A stretch of DNA of 64,000 nt from Dactylorhiza incarnata (lineage: Eukaryota > Streptophyta > Magnoliopsida > Asparagales > Orchidaceae), in contig JAWHQI010000013.1 in the NCBI GenBank assembly GCA_033032865.1, forward strand, positions 4,278,001 to 4,342,000. The letters run 5' to 3'. Position 1 is the first letter of the stretch. Each line of letters starts with the position of its first letter. A program made the position numbers and the translations under genes. Below are positions 10,233 through 22,446 of this stretch, piece after piece. The notes beneath the pieces were generated by a model. That model was not told the origin of the DNA, ran no database searches, and worked only from the letters and a program-made list of their open reading frames with translations.

Positions 10233-13200
10233 ATGTTTTCTATTTTGCAGGTACAGGGCTATCCAAAAATAAAAGAACAATGGTACTTGGATAGTGGATG
10301 CTCAAAGCATATGACGGGAAACAAGGCCAACTTAAGCAATTACAAGGCAAAGCTTGGACCCAAAGTGATCTTTGGAGACTCCAACTGTGGAAAGACCAAA
10401 GGCTATGGAAAGATCAAAGTTGGAGCAGTCACCTTCAAAGAGGTAGCTTATGCCAAAGGTCTCAAGCACAACCTCGTCAGCATAAGCTAGTTATGTGATG
10501 AAGGTTATCAAGTAACTTTTAACCATTCTTTATGTCTTATTACCAATAATAAAAACATAAATATATTATCTGGTATTAGACATGGAAACATTTATTTAGT
10601 CAATTTTGACTCTGCCAATTCAGATATTTGCTTATTTAATTCTATAAGTAAAACAAATGAATTATGGCATAAAAGTCTTGGACACATTAACCGTAGAACA
10701 ATATCTAAGCTTTCTAAGGACAATCTTGTTAGAGGATGCCTTCTGGTTCATACAAGAAGGAAGGACTCTGTAGGGCTTGTCAATTAGGTAAGCAAACTAG
10801 AAGTAGTTTTAAATCTTTATCCAAGAGTGATTCACCTGGGATTTTGTACTTACTGCATTTGGGTCTTTTGGACCCACTGCAATACAAAGTCTAGGAGGGA
10901 AGCATTACTCTCTAGTTATTATAGATGACTTCTCAAGATTCACTTGGGTGTTCTTTCTTAGGAACAAGTCTTACACCTTCAGTGTTCTGACAGACTTTCT
11001 CAGGTCCATCAAGATTGAGTACTCTACTCTAGTTGCATTGATCAGAAGTGATCATGGCACTGAGTTTGAATCTCTTCTGATGAGAGAATTCTGTGGAAAA
11101 GAAGGGATCAGGAAATGTTACTCTGCTCCTAGAACTCCTCAACAAAATGGGATAGCTGAAAGGAAAAAATATAACCTTAATTGAATCAGCAACTACATTG
11201 CTTGTTGATGCTCACTTGCCACTCTCTTTTTGGGCAGAGACAGTGAACACAGCAAATTATGTGTTGAACAGAAGCCTGATACATAAGCTTAAGGGTAAAA
11301 CTCCCTATGAATTACTCAAGAACAAAAAGCCTAAGGTTAACTATTTCAAGATATTTGTCTATAAATGCTATGTGCATAGCAATGATAAGAAGTATCTCAG
11401 GAAATTTGAAGCAAAATCTGTTGAAGGTATATTCCTTGGATATTCTCTTTCTAGTAAAGCATATAGAGTTTACAACAAATCAACTCTCAAGATAGAAGAG
11501 TCCATGCATGTATCCTTTGATGAATCTAACATGTTAAATGAGAAGAGGAACACCGCCTCTACCAAAAATACTTTGCAGGTAGCAGTTCTATGTGAAGAAC
11601 TCAATGCACTAAATCTACAGAATGAAGATTCTCTACTTCCATCAACTCAACCTATTGAAGACAGTGAAGAAGAGGATAATCCAGATCTTGCTGACAATTC
11701 CAATCAAGTGATAGCTGATCATATCCCTCAAGTGGAAACCATTGTTGAACCCACTCCAACTGTTGACCACATCACAGTTAGAGATCATCCAATATCTCAA
11801 ATCATTGGAGATATTTCAGTAGGTGAACAAGGCATCAACTACACCAAAGTCAGATGCACACTTGTTTCATATCACAAGTTGAACCACAATCCATAAAAGA
11901 TGCAGAACAAGATCCAAATTGGATTCTTACAATGCAAGAAGAGCTCAACTAATTTGAAAGGAACAAGGTTTGGGATTTGGTTCCAAGACCAAAAGGCCAT
12001 CCAGTCATTGGCACCAAGTGGGTCTTCAGGAACAAGCTAGATGATCAAGGAATAATCATCAGAAATAAAGCAAGATTAGTAGCCCAAGGATATTCTCAAG
12101 AAGAAGGAATTAATTTTGATCAAATATTTGCTCATGTTGCTAGACTTGAAGCTATAAGGATATTCCTTGACTGTGCTGCATTCAAAAAGTTCAAGGTATA
12201 TCAGATGGATGTGAAGAGTGCTTTTTCTGAATGGAGACATCAAAGAAGAAGTCTATGTGGAACAACCACCAGGTTTCATCTCTCCAACCCACTCTTCTTA
12301 TGTATTTAAGCTTAATAAAGCTCTCTATGGTCTCAAGCAAGCTCCCAAAGCATGGTCTGAGACCTTAGCTAATTTTCTTTTGGAGAACAATTTCTGTAGG
12401 GGCTCTGTCGATAAAACCTTATTTTTCAGGATACATAAAAATAAATTATTACTAGTTCAAATTTATGTAGATAATATAATTTTGGCTCTACTGATTCAAA
12501 TCTATGCAAAAGGTTTTCTGACCTAATGCAATCTAAATTTGAAATGAGTAGTATGGGTGAGTTATCTTACTTCCTTGGTCTTCAAGTGAAGCAAGCTCCA
12601 AATGGCATATTCATATCACAATCCAAGTATGCTAAGGAATTAGTGAAAAGATTTGGTATGTCTGATGCTTCCACCATGAAAACACTCATGCCCTCCAATG
12701 TTGTTGTTGATACTGATGAATTAGGGAAACCTATTGATCAGAAAGTATATAGAGCAATTGTTGGCTCACTACTTTACTTAACAGTTAGTAGACCTGACAT
12801 AATGTTTGCTATATGTATTTGTGCTAGGTTCCAAGTTAACCCCAAAGAATCTCACCTAATTTTATTAAAAAGAATTTTGAGATATATAAAGGGTTGTCCA
12901 AATCTAGGACTCTGGTATCCAACAGCTTTAGAATTTGAATTAACTGGATTCTCAGATTTTGATTATGCTGGATGCAGAGTAAACAGGAAAAGCACATCAG
13001 GAACTTGTCAATTTCTTGGTGATAGGCTTGTGTCTTGGTTTGGTAAGAAATAAACATATGTGTCTACATCAACAGCTGAAGCAGAATATATTGCTGCTGG
13101 CAGTTGCTGCTCACAAATATTGTGGATACAAAATCAACTTCTAGATTATGGTATCAATCTAAATAAATCAATTATATTTTGTGACAATTCTAGTGCAATA

Positions 13201-13430
13201 TCTATAGCACAAAGTCCAGTACTCCATAGTAGGACTAAACACGTAGAAATTAGGCACCACTTTATCAGAGATAATGTGGATAAAAATAAAATTTGCCTAT
13301 AATTTATTCCTACTGATTTGCAAAGAGCTGATATTTTCACCAAAACCCTTGGATGAAAAGAAACATATTTTCTTTATAAATCAGCTAGGAATGATAGATG
13401 GAGATTCAATCAATTAAAAAATTTATATCT
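10233..13430 (+). pseudogene. pol: B pol: protease, integrase, reverse transcriptase, RNase H, broken
   Basis: Copia order PR-IN-RT-RH. Protease: WYLDSGCSKHMTG near 10285, ending at a TAG (10488-10490). GAG-pre-integrase: LWHKSLGHINRRT. Integrase core: VIIDDFSRFTWVF, IRSDHGTEFE and PQQNGIAERK up to 11184; a frameshift and then the C-terminal part follow (11198-11896). RT: the frame from 11977 is broken by an extra T near 12221, so DVKSAF continues as [17 protein letters not shown] in another frame. The YVDD equivalent near 12466 reads YVDN, another loss. RT ends with DFDYAGCRVNRKSTSGT. RNase H from 13060 (STAEAEYIAAGSCC) ends prematurely at 13302. At least three stops and two frameshifts in total. 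Confidence 0.88.
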
Positions 13431-14468
13431 TTTATTTATCCCTCACAGTGTGAATTAAGTTCAATTGGTTTGATGTCTAAGCAGCTAAGACAAGCTCTCA
13501 GTCTCAATAAAATAGCTGAGACAAACTCTCAGTCTCAGCTGAACCGCTGAGACAAGGCCTTGGGCTGCTAAGAAGCTGTCTGGATCCGATGAGACCAAAC
13601 CGCTGAGATGATATCTATTAGATCCGGGGATCGACGAAGACAAGCTCGATCGTCGAACTGAGATCGACGAAAATTAAATTTTCTTCGAACGCAGTCTGAC
13701 GAAAGCTAAGTCTTTTTTACTTCTGATCTCTTTCATTTTAATCAAATCTTTGATTTCATTTTATCTTTATGCCTATAGAAATTGCTTCTCCTTCCAGTTC
13801 CTTTGCACTTGATCTTTTTTTTTGCAGGAACAATGGCAATATTTCTTCAAAAAATTGCATCCTTCCCTACCTCCTATACAACTGTCCCTTCTTCTAGGGG
13901 CCTAGCTCCATGTCTTCCTAAAACTAGGCAGGGGGAGATGTTCTGAAGAAGCTCCTTTTTGATAGGGGAGATGCTTTCCTTTTTGATAGGGGGGATGCTT
14001 TTTATAGAAGCTCAAGTTTCAGGGGGAGATACTGTATGAAGAAGCAAAAATCAGTTCTTGACGAAGAAGCTCCTTTATGATAGGTTTCAGTTATTTGAAG
14101 AAGCTCCAGCAGTTTCATTTTGAAGATTCAGATATGACAGATGCAAATGCAGATTCAAAAATAATTTTTGATAGAGCAGATTCAGCTCAGATCAACAAAA
14201 GCAAAAACTAAAAAAAACATTTATTTCAGTTCTCTTCAAGGTCAGAATTCAGAAAGCAAGAATTTAAAAGGCAAATCACATTCAAGCCTCCTTCAGAGAA
14301 AGGCAAAAGGTTCTGATTATTTGTTTTTATTATTTCTATTTTCAATGTAAAATTTCAAAACTCACATATTTTATATCTGCTGAAATGTTTAAAATCTGTC
14401 AGATATATATGCTCCGTTGTTTTGTTGTTTATTTTATTATTTGATTTTATCAAATAGTGTCCTAACCC
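13431..14468 (+). other. B 3' untranslated region with two kinds of dyad tag and multiple PPT-like tracts
   Basis: No protein is supported here. At 13491-13620 are CTCAGTCTCAGCTG and CCGCTGAGAC units, the tag of element D. At 13630-13690 are GATCGACGAA/TCGTCGAAC units, the tag of B. At 13930-13940, 13964-13972, 13988-13995 and 14021-14030 are GGGGGAGAT-like purine tracts. The rest is AT-rich. Confidence 0.7.
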
Positions 14469-14481
14469 AAATAGGGGAGAT
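14469..14481 (+). other. Polypurine tract of B
   Basis: AAATAGGGGAGAT directly before the 3' LTR. Confidence 0.85.
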
Positions 14482-16096
14482 TGTTGGAACAACCCTATTA
14501 CTGATTTGGGCTAGGATCACTATCTGTTGACTAGGACTAAGTTGACCCCATTGTATAGTCTAAGGGTCAAAGATTTTAGGCTGCTAGAACTTAAGCAAAA
14601 GCTAAGTTTCTACAATCAACGAACTCCAATCTGCGTTCGACAAAATGCATTCTGCGTTCGACGAACGTCTTGCTCCAGCTCGACGAACTTGCCAAGTCTC
14701 AGCGTTCGACGAACTTGCCAAGTCTCAGCGTTTGACGAACTTGCCAAGTCTCAGCGTTTGACGAATTAAGGTTATCTCAGCGTTCGACGAACTCAGCTCT
14801 GCGCTCGATGAATAAGTATCAAGATGTTCAGATCGACGAAAGTTCCTCCAGATCAACTAATTCAATTCTTCAGCCAGTCCAGCAGTTTATTCTTCAGTTC
14901 GACGAACTACAGCTTGAGATCGAGGACTTCCATACTGTGTTCGACGAATCAGCAACAGAAGTTCAGTTTGACGAAATCAACATTCAGTTCGACGAATTCT
15001 TCTCTCAGGTCGATGAAAGTTTCTCTTCAGCTTGTTAATTTTAGACATATCAGTTATATTCTATTCTCTGAACTCAGATCGACTATCAGTAACGGATCTA
15101 TTATCCCAGATAAGTCAAGGATGTTATCCTTCCATTTATTTATTCCTTTCCATTGTCTTCTCCCGAGAAAGTAGTCGTTTGGCGTACTGGAAAAGGAAAA
15201 GGAATTAAAGTTCAGATTACAGTTCCAAGATATAATCAATTTTGATTATTCTATTCCTTATTCAGAGGATTTGAAATTCAAATCAGATATATTCTCCAAA
15301 AAAAAGAAGTTTTACAAGATAACAGCAGTAAGAATAAAGAAGGCTCTCGACCAGAGATGTAATACAGAGAGAGAAATATAGGAAGAAAAAGAAAAAGCTT
15401 TCAGATCTTCATCTTCCTCAAGCAGCAATATCCTTCTATGAGAACAACAGCACAAAATCATTCTCTCAGTACTCTGCTGCTAGTTCAAATATTCAAGAGC
15501 AACAACAAATCTGAGAAACTTTGTCTCTCAGATTCATCACCTATCAGGAAGATATTTTATTCAAGTGAAAGCTCCATCCATCAACTGTCAACCATTTCTA
15601 TCAGACAGGGGGAGCTTTATAACAGCACAAATCCACTAGTCTTCTCTCAGATTATTGACAAAGAAGAACTTCATAACCCTCTTTATCCCATCTTGTACAG
15701 GGTTCTAACTCCCTTCAAAAGTTAACTGTTTGGTGGCAGAGCACCTGATCAAAAACCTGTGGTTGGTGTTTGGGCACCTGATCAAAAACCCATTGGTGAT
15801 AGGGCACCTGAACAAAAACCTAGTGGATTCCTACCAAGGGTGGTAGAAGAGTAGATGTACCCAGGTTTATTGGGGAACTACTATAGATCCGTGTGTCCTC
15901 TGTGTCTTTGTTTATTTTTTTGTACTATGATGTGCTTTGTTTTTATTTTGTTTTTATAACTCACTCTGTACATATATATATATATATATATATATCACTA
16001 TTTTAACTCCGCTATAAAAATAAGTGAAAAACTTTTTAATACTTTATTCACCCCCCCCCCCCTCTAGAGTGACTTTAAGATCTAACCTCACTTTCA
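14482..16096 (+). repeat. 3' LTR of B (1615 bp)
   Basis: Colinear with 6489-8076 with a few percent of changes. The C run here is 12 long (16051-16062) against 23 in the 5' LTR, and a TA repeat near 15972-15995 is expanded. Its tag array lies at 14625-15020. Confidence 0.93.
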
Positions 16097-16101
16097 CCTC
16101 T

Positions 16102-17360
16102 TTTGGTCTCGCCTCCTCTACCTGACAACTATGCTCATCAGACTCAGAAGGGTAGCACTGGAAGTCGAAACAACCATCATGAAGGTCGTGTACCTTCCAA
16201 GTACCTTTGCTCTCACTATGGGCGTATAGGTCACTTTGTAGCTCGATGCTGGCTCAAGCATCCCCATTTTCACCCCAACAGTGACTCTTCTGCCTCTACT
16301 TCCAAGCAATCAGCTTCGGTGGTCACCTCCTCAGTTAGTGCCCATGTAGTCACTCAAGGTAAATGGGTGATTGATTCAGGTGCTACAAATCACATGACTG
16401 TCAATCCTCAGTGTTTTTCTCTCTTGGAAAAACATGATCGGATGCCCCCGGTGTTCATAGTGGATTGCTCTCCATCTCCGGTGAATGGGACTGGTATAGT
16501 CCAGGTTACTCCGTCCCTTTGCCTGGCAGATACTCTATATGTGCAAAAGTTCCCGTGCAACTTACTTTCTATCACTTCTCTTTGTAAGCAGCTACAGTGC
16601 TCGGTAACATTCACCCCTACTTCTTGTTCCTTTCAGGATCCTTGCTCCAAGTAGATGATTGTTACTGGGACTGAGAGCAGTGGCCTCTACTTCTTGGACA
16701 ACATATCAGCTCTCTCTACCTCTTCCTCGGCTTCAAACAATCTTTTACAATGGCATCTTCATCTTGGTCATCCTCCTGAAAGGCTTCTTCGTCAAATTCT
16801 ACCTCATCTACATAAGCAAGCTACTCCCCTCAACTATGAAGCATGTCAGATTGGCAAGCATCATCGCTCCTCCTTCCTGGCAAAACAAGGACGTGGATCC
16901 TCTAGTCCCTTTGATCTTGTTCACTTCGACATCTAGGGGCCTTCCCCTACTCCCACTGTTGGGACAGGTAGCTCTTATTTTGTAACTTTTATTGATGATT
17001 TATCAAACAAGTTGTGTTTATACTTCTTAGTAGAATGGCATGGATGAATGCAAGAATCGTCACCTTCTTGATGTCGCTCGCACTCTTCTAACTCAAATGT
17101 AGGTTCCTCGCTCATATTGGGGATATGTCGTTCTCATCTCTTGTTATCTCATCAATCGTATTCCCTCTTCCGTTCTTCTGGGTCAAACACCATTCACTAT
17201 CTTATATCCGGGCAAGGAAGCTTTCCCTCTTCCCCTATGTAGTTTTGGTTGTATGGCGTTTGTTCACTCTTCGTCCTCTACGCGCGACAAACTTTCTCCG
17301 CGTGCCACCAAATGTGTTTTTCTTAGCTACTCTACTACTCAAAAGGGCTATTGTTGTTTT
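16102..17360 (+). pseudogene. gag-pol: C1 gag C-terminus, protease and shortened integrase
   Basis: C1 resumes after B. A degenerate zinc knuckle (CSHYGRIGHFVARC; the second Cys is Tyr) is followed by the protease motif WVIDSGATNHMT near 16363 and an LCLADTLYVQKFPCNLLSI block. A TAG stop follows at 16652-16654. The same frame continues with GAG-pre-integrase (LLQWHLHLGHPPERLLRQ) and the integrase start (FDLVHFDI, then YFVTFIDDLS), with further stops. After about 17035 most of the integrase catalytic core is missing. Only its C-terminal piece survives, ending in CVFLSYSTTQKGYCCF at 17360, where A1 is inserted; RT starts on the far side of A1 at 25747. Confidence 0.8.
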
Positions 17361-18741
17361 TGTTAGATCTGGTGGCGCCCTTAGAGGGGGTGAATAAGGG
17401 GTTTACTGTTATTGAAATAAACTTACAGATTTTTAACAAAACAGAAAAACTTTATTTGCTTTGTTGCTAACGCCTGGCGTTACGAGTCAACGTTGGCATT
17501 AACTCTCCAGAAAAAAATAGTTTTGTAGAAATATTCAAAATGATTTTCTTTATGAAATACAATTCCAGAAAAATTAGATATACTGAAAAAGAATTTTATA
17601 TTTCACAAAAATGATTACAAGGATAATATTTCAATAACGCTTGAAATAGGATGCGACAACTTGAAAAATCTCTTTTTGTTCCTTCACTGGTCCTTCTCCC
17701 AAGGACCGGTTGGCTATAGCCTATCTATCCCCAGATAAGGCTTCTAGCAACCCCCTAGATCTATCCTTGACCTAGTCGCCACGCACAAGGCGGCAAATTA
17801 CCCCCTAAGCCACACAAGGACCTAGTCGCCACATGCAAGGCGGCGAATTTACTACCATTACAAGAAAATATAAAAGGATAAAGATAAAAATTAGAACAAA
17901 TGACTCCCTAGAATGAAAGAGCGCTGAAGGAGATGTTGAAGATACGCCATGACCACGTCGGAGTTGAAGCAAGCGTCCTTCTTCAAAGTTGTCGTTAGAA
18001 ATATCCTTCTCACTCTTGTTCCTCAAAGTTGGTGTTGGGAGTTCTCTATGAATTTCTTAATGAAATGCTCTCTCAGATCTCTGGAATGAAGGCTTCAATG
18101 CATCTAGTCCTTCAGCAAACAAAATCAGATCTTTAAATAGAAACTAGAGCTAACGCGTGGCGTTAAAGGTTAATGCCAGCGTTAGTGAACGTGTATGATA
18201 GTTGCTGAGATCGTGCATAGCATCGGGAGCGTGGCAAAACCAAATTTCGTCGAACGAAACTCATTTCGTCGAACGCGCCTTCATTGAACGGAATCCCATT
18301 TCGTCAACCGCAACCGTCAGGATCATGTCAGAAACCAATTTCATCGAGCGCAGGCTCATTTCATCGAACAGAACTCATAGTTCGTCGAACGCAGTTTGTC
18401 AAGCGCAATTTCGTCGAGCGCAGGCTCATTTCGTTGAACGGAACTCCAAGTTCGTCGAACGCAGCTTGCCGAGCACAATTTCGTCGAGCGTAGGTAATTT
18501 TGTCGAACGAAACTCCAAGTTCGTCGACCGCAACTTGACGGCATTCCTCCTCTTATTAATGCTGGGCGTTAACAACTAACGCGAGTGTTAGCTCTCTTTC
18601 TAGAGAATCATCATCAATCAGCATCCTATTCATAGGGTTATATAACTATAGTACCTGCACACTATAGACACAAGCAAGATCAAATACATAGTGTGATTTA
18701 TTATTTCTCAAACTAAGAGAAGTGGAACACAAGCTTCAACA
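17361..18741 (-). repeat. 3' LTR of A1 (1381 bp)
   Basis: Plus strand TGTTAGATCT...CTTCAACA. It carries TAACGCC/GGCGTTA dyads near 17467-17500 and 18150-18185 and a dense TTCGTCGAACG array at 18245-18540. Confidence 0.92.
18150..18600. repeat. Dyad tag arrays of A (TTCGTCGAACG and TAACGCC..GGCGTTA)
   Basis: About fifteen TTCGTCGAACG-like units are flanked on both sides by GTTAACGCCAGCGTTAG-type dyads. Equivalent arrays lie at 25140-25600 (A1 5' LTR) and 38248-38705 (A2 5' LTR). On the minus strand a weak TATTTAAAG box (about 18131-18139) follows directly. Confidence 0.8.
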
Positions 18742-18941
18742 ATCTCCCCCTTTTGATAATAACAAATCCACCAATAAGAAATAAAATATAATTAAAGTAG
18801 TGTTCATAGTGAATGTAAAGCGTGATACACATGCATACACCCCCTATGTGGATACTCCCCCTACATGAATGCATTTCCTAATGAACACCCCCTAATTAAA
18901 AGATTTCTTTATTTCTTTAATTATTCTCCCCCTTTTGTTAT
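18742..18941 (-). other. Terminal PPT and PPT-like repeats of A1
   Basis: The minus strand reads TTATCAAAAGGGGGAGAT against the LTR (18742-18759). Similar purine tracts lie at about 18855-18871, 18887-18893 and 18925-18934. Serial PPT-like tracts next to the 3' LTR are typical of Sireviruses. Confidence 0.75.
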
Positions 18942-20321
18942 AATCAAAAGAAGGTGGGATAGAGTTATAGCAATATAAAATAATATGCATTTAGTAGATA
19001 TAAGAGCAACTTGAATATAAATAGCGAACACAGCGAAAGCAATTTGTGACATCTTGTAGAAATTGTAAGTGCAAAATATAATAAGCATTTTACTCAATTA
19101 AGTAGATGTTTTGAATTTAGATACACAAGTTGCAAGTTCATTTGTAATTTGTAATAAAAAGTAGCAAACATGATTATAAAAATATCAAGTAAGATTTGTT
19201 TACAATGTAAATAAATTTGCATTTCAAGTATACAAAAAACATTGTAAAGATCATGCGTTGTTATCTAGTGTATTTACTCATGATTGTAGAAAATTGTATA
19301 GAGAAATTTTTAGTCCAATTCTCATGAGTGGAAGTATTATAAATGATAATGATGTGTTCAATAAGTGTGTTTTGTTAAAGTATACAAGTGTATAAATCAA
19401 ACCACGTGAAACTATGTAATGTAAGAACATAACTTGAATTGAACATAAACAACTTTACTTCCACAAATTTCAATGCACATATAGATTTTCATTTTTATTT
19501 TTAAAGAGAAGTGGTGAAAATTTTTTTTGCACAAGACACTTTACAATTCTTTCCAAGGTGCTCAACCTCACAATGCTCATTAAGACTTATCAGGAGGTTC
19601 AAGTAGTGCTTGGTGGAGTTATCCTTGTCATTAATTGTTTGCTTTTTAGATTAGTGACTAAGGACTCCGAATTCACTTGTGTTGCAAACATAGTATTTTT
19701 TAATTTTATTTACCACATTTCTCAAAATACAAGTGCATGAAAAACAAAGAATTCAAGAAAGAATTCAATGTTGTGTAGGTAAATTATTTATGAATTTCTA
19801 AATAAGTTCTTATGCTACACAATCTTGCAAAAATAAGATTTACAACACATGTAGATTCACCAAAAAGGTGTAAGTGAGAAAATCATTATCAAAGATAAAA
19901 ACTTTACTCATACTTAGAGGTATGTAAAAACATTTCTACCCATGTAATCTATAACCAATTGTGTTTTTTTGCACATTTGAAGATGATATTCAAGGCATGA
20001 TAAAACCAAAACAATGTTTTAAATTTTTGAAGTAAATAACAATAAACAAAAAAATGAGCATAGAAGCTAACGCGCGTTAGCTTCTTAACGCCAAGACAGA
20101 ACACCAATATTTGACTTTTTGAAAAATCTTTTTCATGATAAATTTGTAATATAAATAGGCCTTCTTACAGTTGAAATTTCAGACATTATAAAGTTGATAT
20201 GAAGGCTTTGTTAGCATGTTTTGGGTGGTTTTCAATAGTTTTTACATTTTTATTAAATTTTAAATTTCAAAAATGCAAACAAACAAGGTACATAAAATAA
20301 TTTGATAGCTTCTTATAAGGG
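18942..20321 (-). other. A1 3' noncoding region
   Basis: Very AT-rich, with no supportable ORF on either strand. One short dyad (TAACGCGCGTTA, with TTAACGCC nearby, about 20065-20095) repeats the A tag. Unlike D, no third ORF is present. Confidence 0.6.
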
Positions 20322-22330
20322 TTAAAGTGACATTTCTAAGACACCTAATTTTACCCTAAGCATGTGAAAACGTGCATCGGGTAGAGGTTTGGTAAAAATG
20401 TCGGCAAGTTGTAATTCTGTCCCTATAAAGCTAATTTTAACATGTTCTTTCTTAATATGATCCCTAATAAAATGATGTCGGACATCAATATGTTTAGATC
20501 TAGAATGATGTACGGGATTGTTTGTGAGATCTATAGCACTCTTGTTGTCACACTTTAATTCTATGTTATTTAGATGAACACCAAAGTCTTCTAACGTTTG
20601 GGTCATCCACAAGGCTTATGCACAATAACTACCTAGTGCGATATATTCAGCCTCGGTGGTGGAGAGGGCAACAGAATTCTATTTCCTACTCGACCATGAT
20701 ATAAGTGAAGGGCCTATAAAATGACACATGCCACTATTGCTCTTACGATCTAATGAACATCCCGCATAGTCCGAATCAGAAAAACCGTGTAGAATAAAAC
20801 AATCATTATGAGGATACCATGAGCCTAATCTAGATGTTCCGATTAGATATCTAAAAATGCGTTTAACCGCTTTCAAATGTGATTCTTTTGGGTTAGCTTG
20901 AAATCTAGCACATAAGCAAACGGAAAATATAATATCGGGTCTAGATGCGCTTAAATATAGCAATGAGCCTATCATTCCTCTATATAATGTTTGATCAATA
21001 GAAATACCGGCTTCATCTTTTCCTAATTTTAGTGATGCACTCATTGGAGTATTAGCTTATTTTACGTTTTCAAATCCAAATCGTTTAAGAATATCATGAA
21101 CATATTTAATTTGACAAATAAATATACCATCTTGTTTTTGTGAGATTTGAAATCCTAGAAAATAAGTGATTTCTCCTACCAAGCTCATTTCAAATTCATT
21201 TTTCATCACTAAAATTACTTCATTACATAACTCTTCATTAGTGGCTCCAAAAATAATATCATCAACATAAATTTGCAATATAATCAAATCATTATCTACA
21301 TGCTTAATAAAGAGTGTATTATCCGCACTTCCCATTTTATAACCCTGCTTTATCAAAAATAATGTCAATCTATCATACCAAGCACAAGGCGCTTGCTTTA
21401 ATCCATAAAGCTCTTGAAGGGTTCTATTTTTCCTCTCCACTACACCGTTTTGTTGTGGGGTGCAAGGAGCAGAAAATTCATGTTTAATTCCTAAATCATC
21501 ACAAAAAGAAGAAAATCTATCATTTTCAAATTCTCCTCCATGATCCGAACGTATGCATTTAATCTTTAAATCAAGTTCATTTTGAATATGAATGCATAGT
21601 TTAGTAAATTCAAGGAATGCATCGGATTTGGAAGATAAAAATAATGTCCAACAAAATCTGGAATAATCATCAATTATTACAAAAGTATATTTTCTACCTC
21701 CTAGACTAGAAGTGCTAACCGGTCCAATTAAATCCAAATGAATTAATTGAAGAGGTCTAGTGGTAGAAATTACATTTTTGCTTTTAAAAGAATTTTTTGA
21801 AAATTTTCCTTTTTGGGAAGGCGTACAAAGAGAAGATATATTTCCATTAAGCATAGGTAATCCCTTAATTAATTTATCTTTTGATAATTTCAAAATAACT
21901 TGGTGCTAGAGTGACCAAGGCGCCTATGCCAAAGTTCTAATTCTTCATTTTTAGAAATAAAGCATTTTAAAGAAGAATTTGAAAGATCATTAAAAGTAAT
22001 CATATAAACATTATGCATCCTAGGTGCGGTGAGTACGACATCATTTGTTTTAGAATTTATAATTTTGCAAAGATTTGTAGATGATTCAAATAATACATTT
22101 AAGCCTATATCACATAATTGACTAATTGAAATTAAATTATGTTTTAAGCCATCTACAAGTAAAACATTTGAGATTGAAAAAGAATCGTTACCCACTGTGT
22201 CGATGCCCATGATCCTTCCTTTTCCATTGTCACCAAATGTCACCATCCCTCCTTTCTTCATCTCAAGGCTAAGGAACTTTGCTTTGTTTCCCGTCATGTG
22301 TTTGGAGCATCCCGAGTCCAAGTACCACAC
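20322..22330 (-). pseudogene. pol: A1 pol with 1056-bp in-frame deletion
   Basis: Protease: WYLDSGCSKHMTG (just below 22330), then VLLVDGLKHNLISISQLCD. GAG-pre-integrase: LWHRRLGHSS, ending at 21890 by frameshift. The integrase core (from 21893) is complete up to PQQNGVVERKNRTLQEL, with FVIIDDYSRF and IRSDHGGEFEN. It then jumps directly to YGLKQAPCAWYDRL of RT. The integrase C-terminus and RT fingers are missing, deleted between two AGC triplets (joint at 21419-21421). RT then has LQIYVDDIIFGA and TYFLGFQIS; a stop at 21057 is followed by the RT end and RNase H (21044-20322; SDYAGCSLDRKSNSG, VHHSRSKHIDVRHHFIRDH, ADIFTKPL). A further stop or frame break lies near 20612-20679. Not functional. 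Confidence 0.88.
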
Positions 22331-22446
22331 GTCCTTTTTGTCCTTAGCCTGCCAACATACCTAAAAAGGAGATGAGAGTAAAGATCCAGATACCCAAGAG
22401 GTTCCTCCCACAGAGTAGGTGGAAACCTTAGGCACCCAGATTTTCT

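Larger units (their letters stand above)
6489..16096 (+). mobile_element. Element B: Sirevirus-like Copia retrotransposon, structurally complete (9608 bp)
   Basis: The LTRs are 6489-8076 and 14482-16096, with a perfect TSD CCTCT (6484-6488 and 16097-16101). The PBS is at 8079-8090, gag at 8177-10150, pol at 10233 to about 13430, and the terminal PPT at 14469-14481. Several PPT-like GGGGGAGAT repeats (13930-14030) precede it, a known Sirevirus habit. It is inserted in C1 gag. All gene parts are present in order but carry stops and frameshifts, so it could move only in trans. No third ORF is visible between pol and the 3' LTR. Confidence 0.95.
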
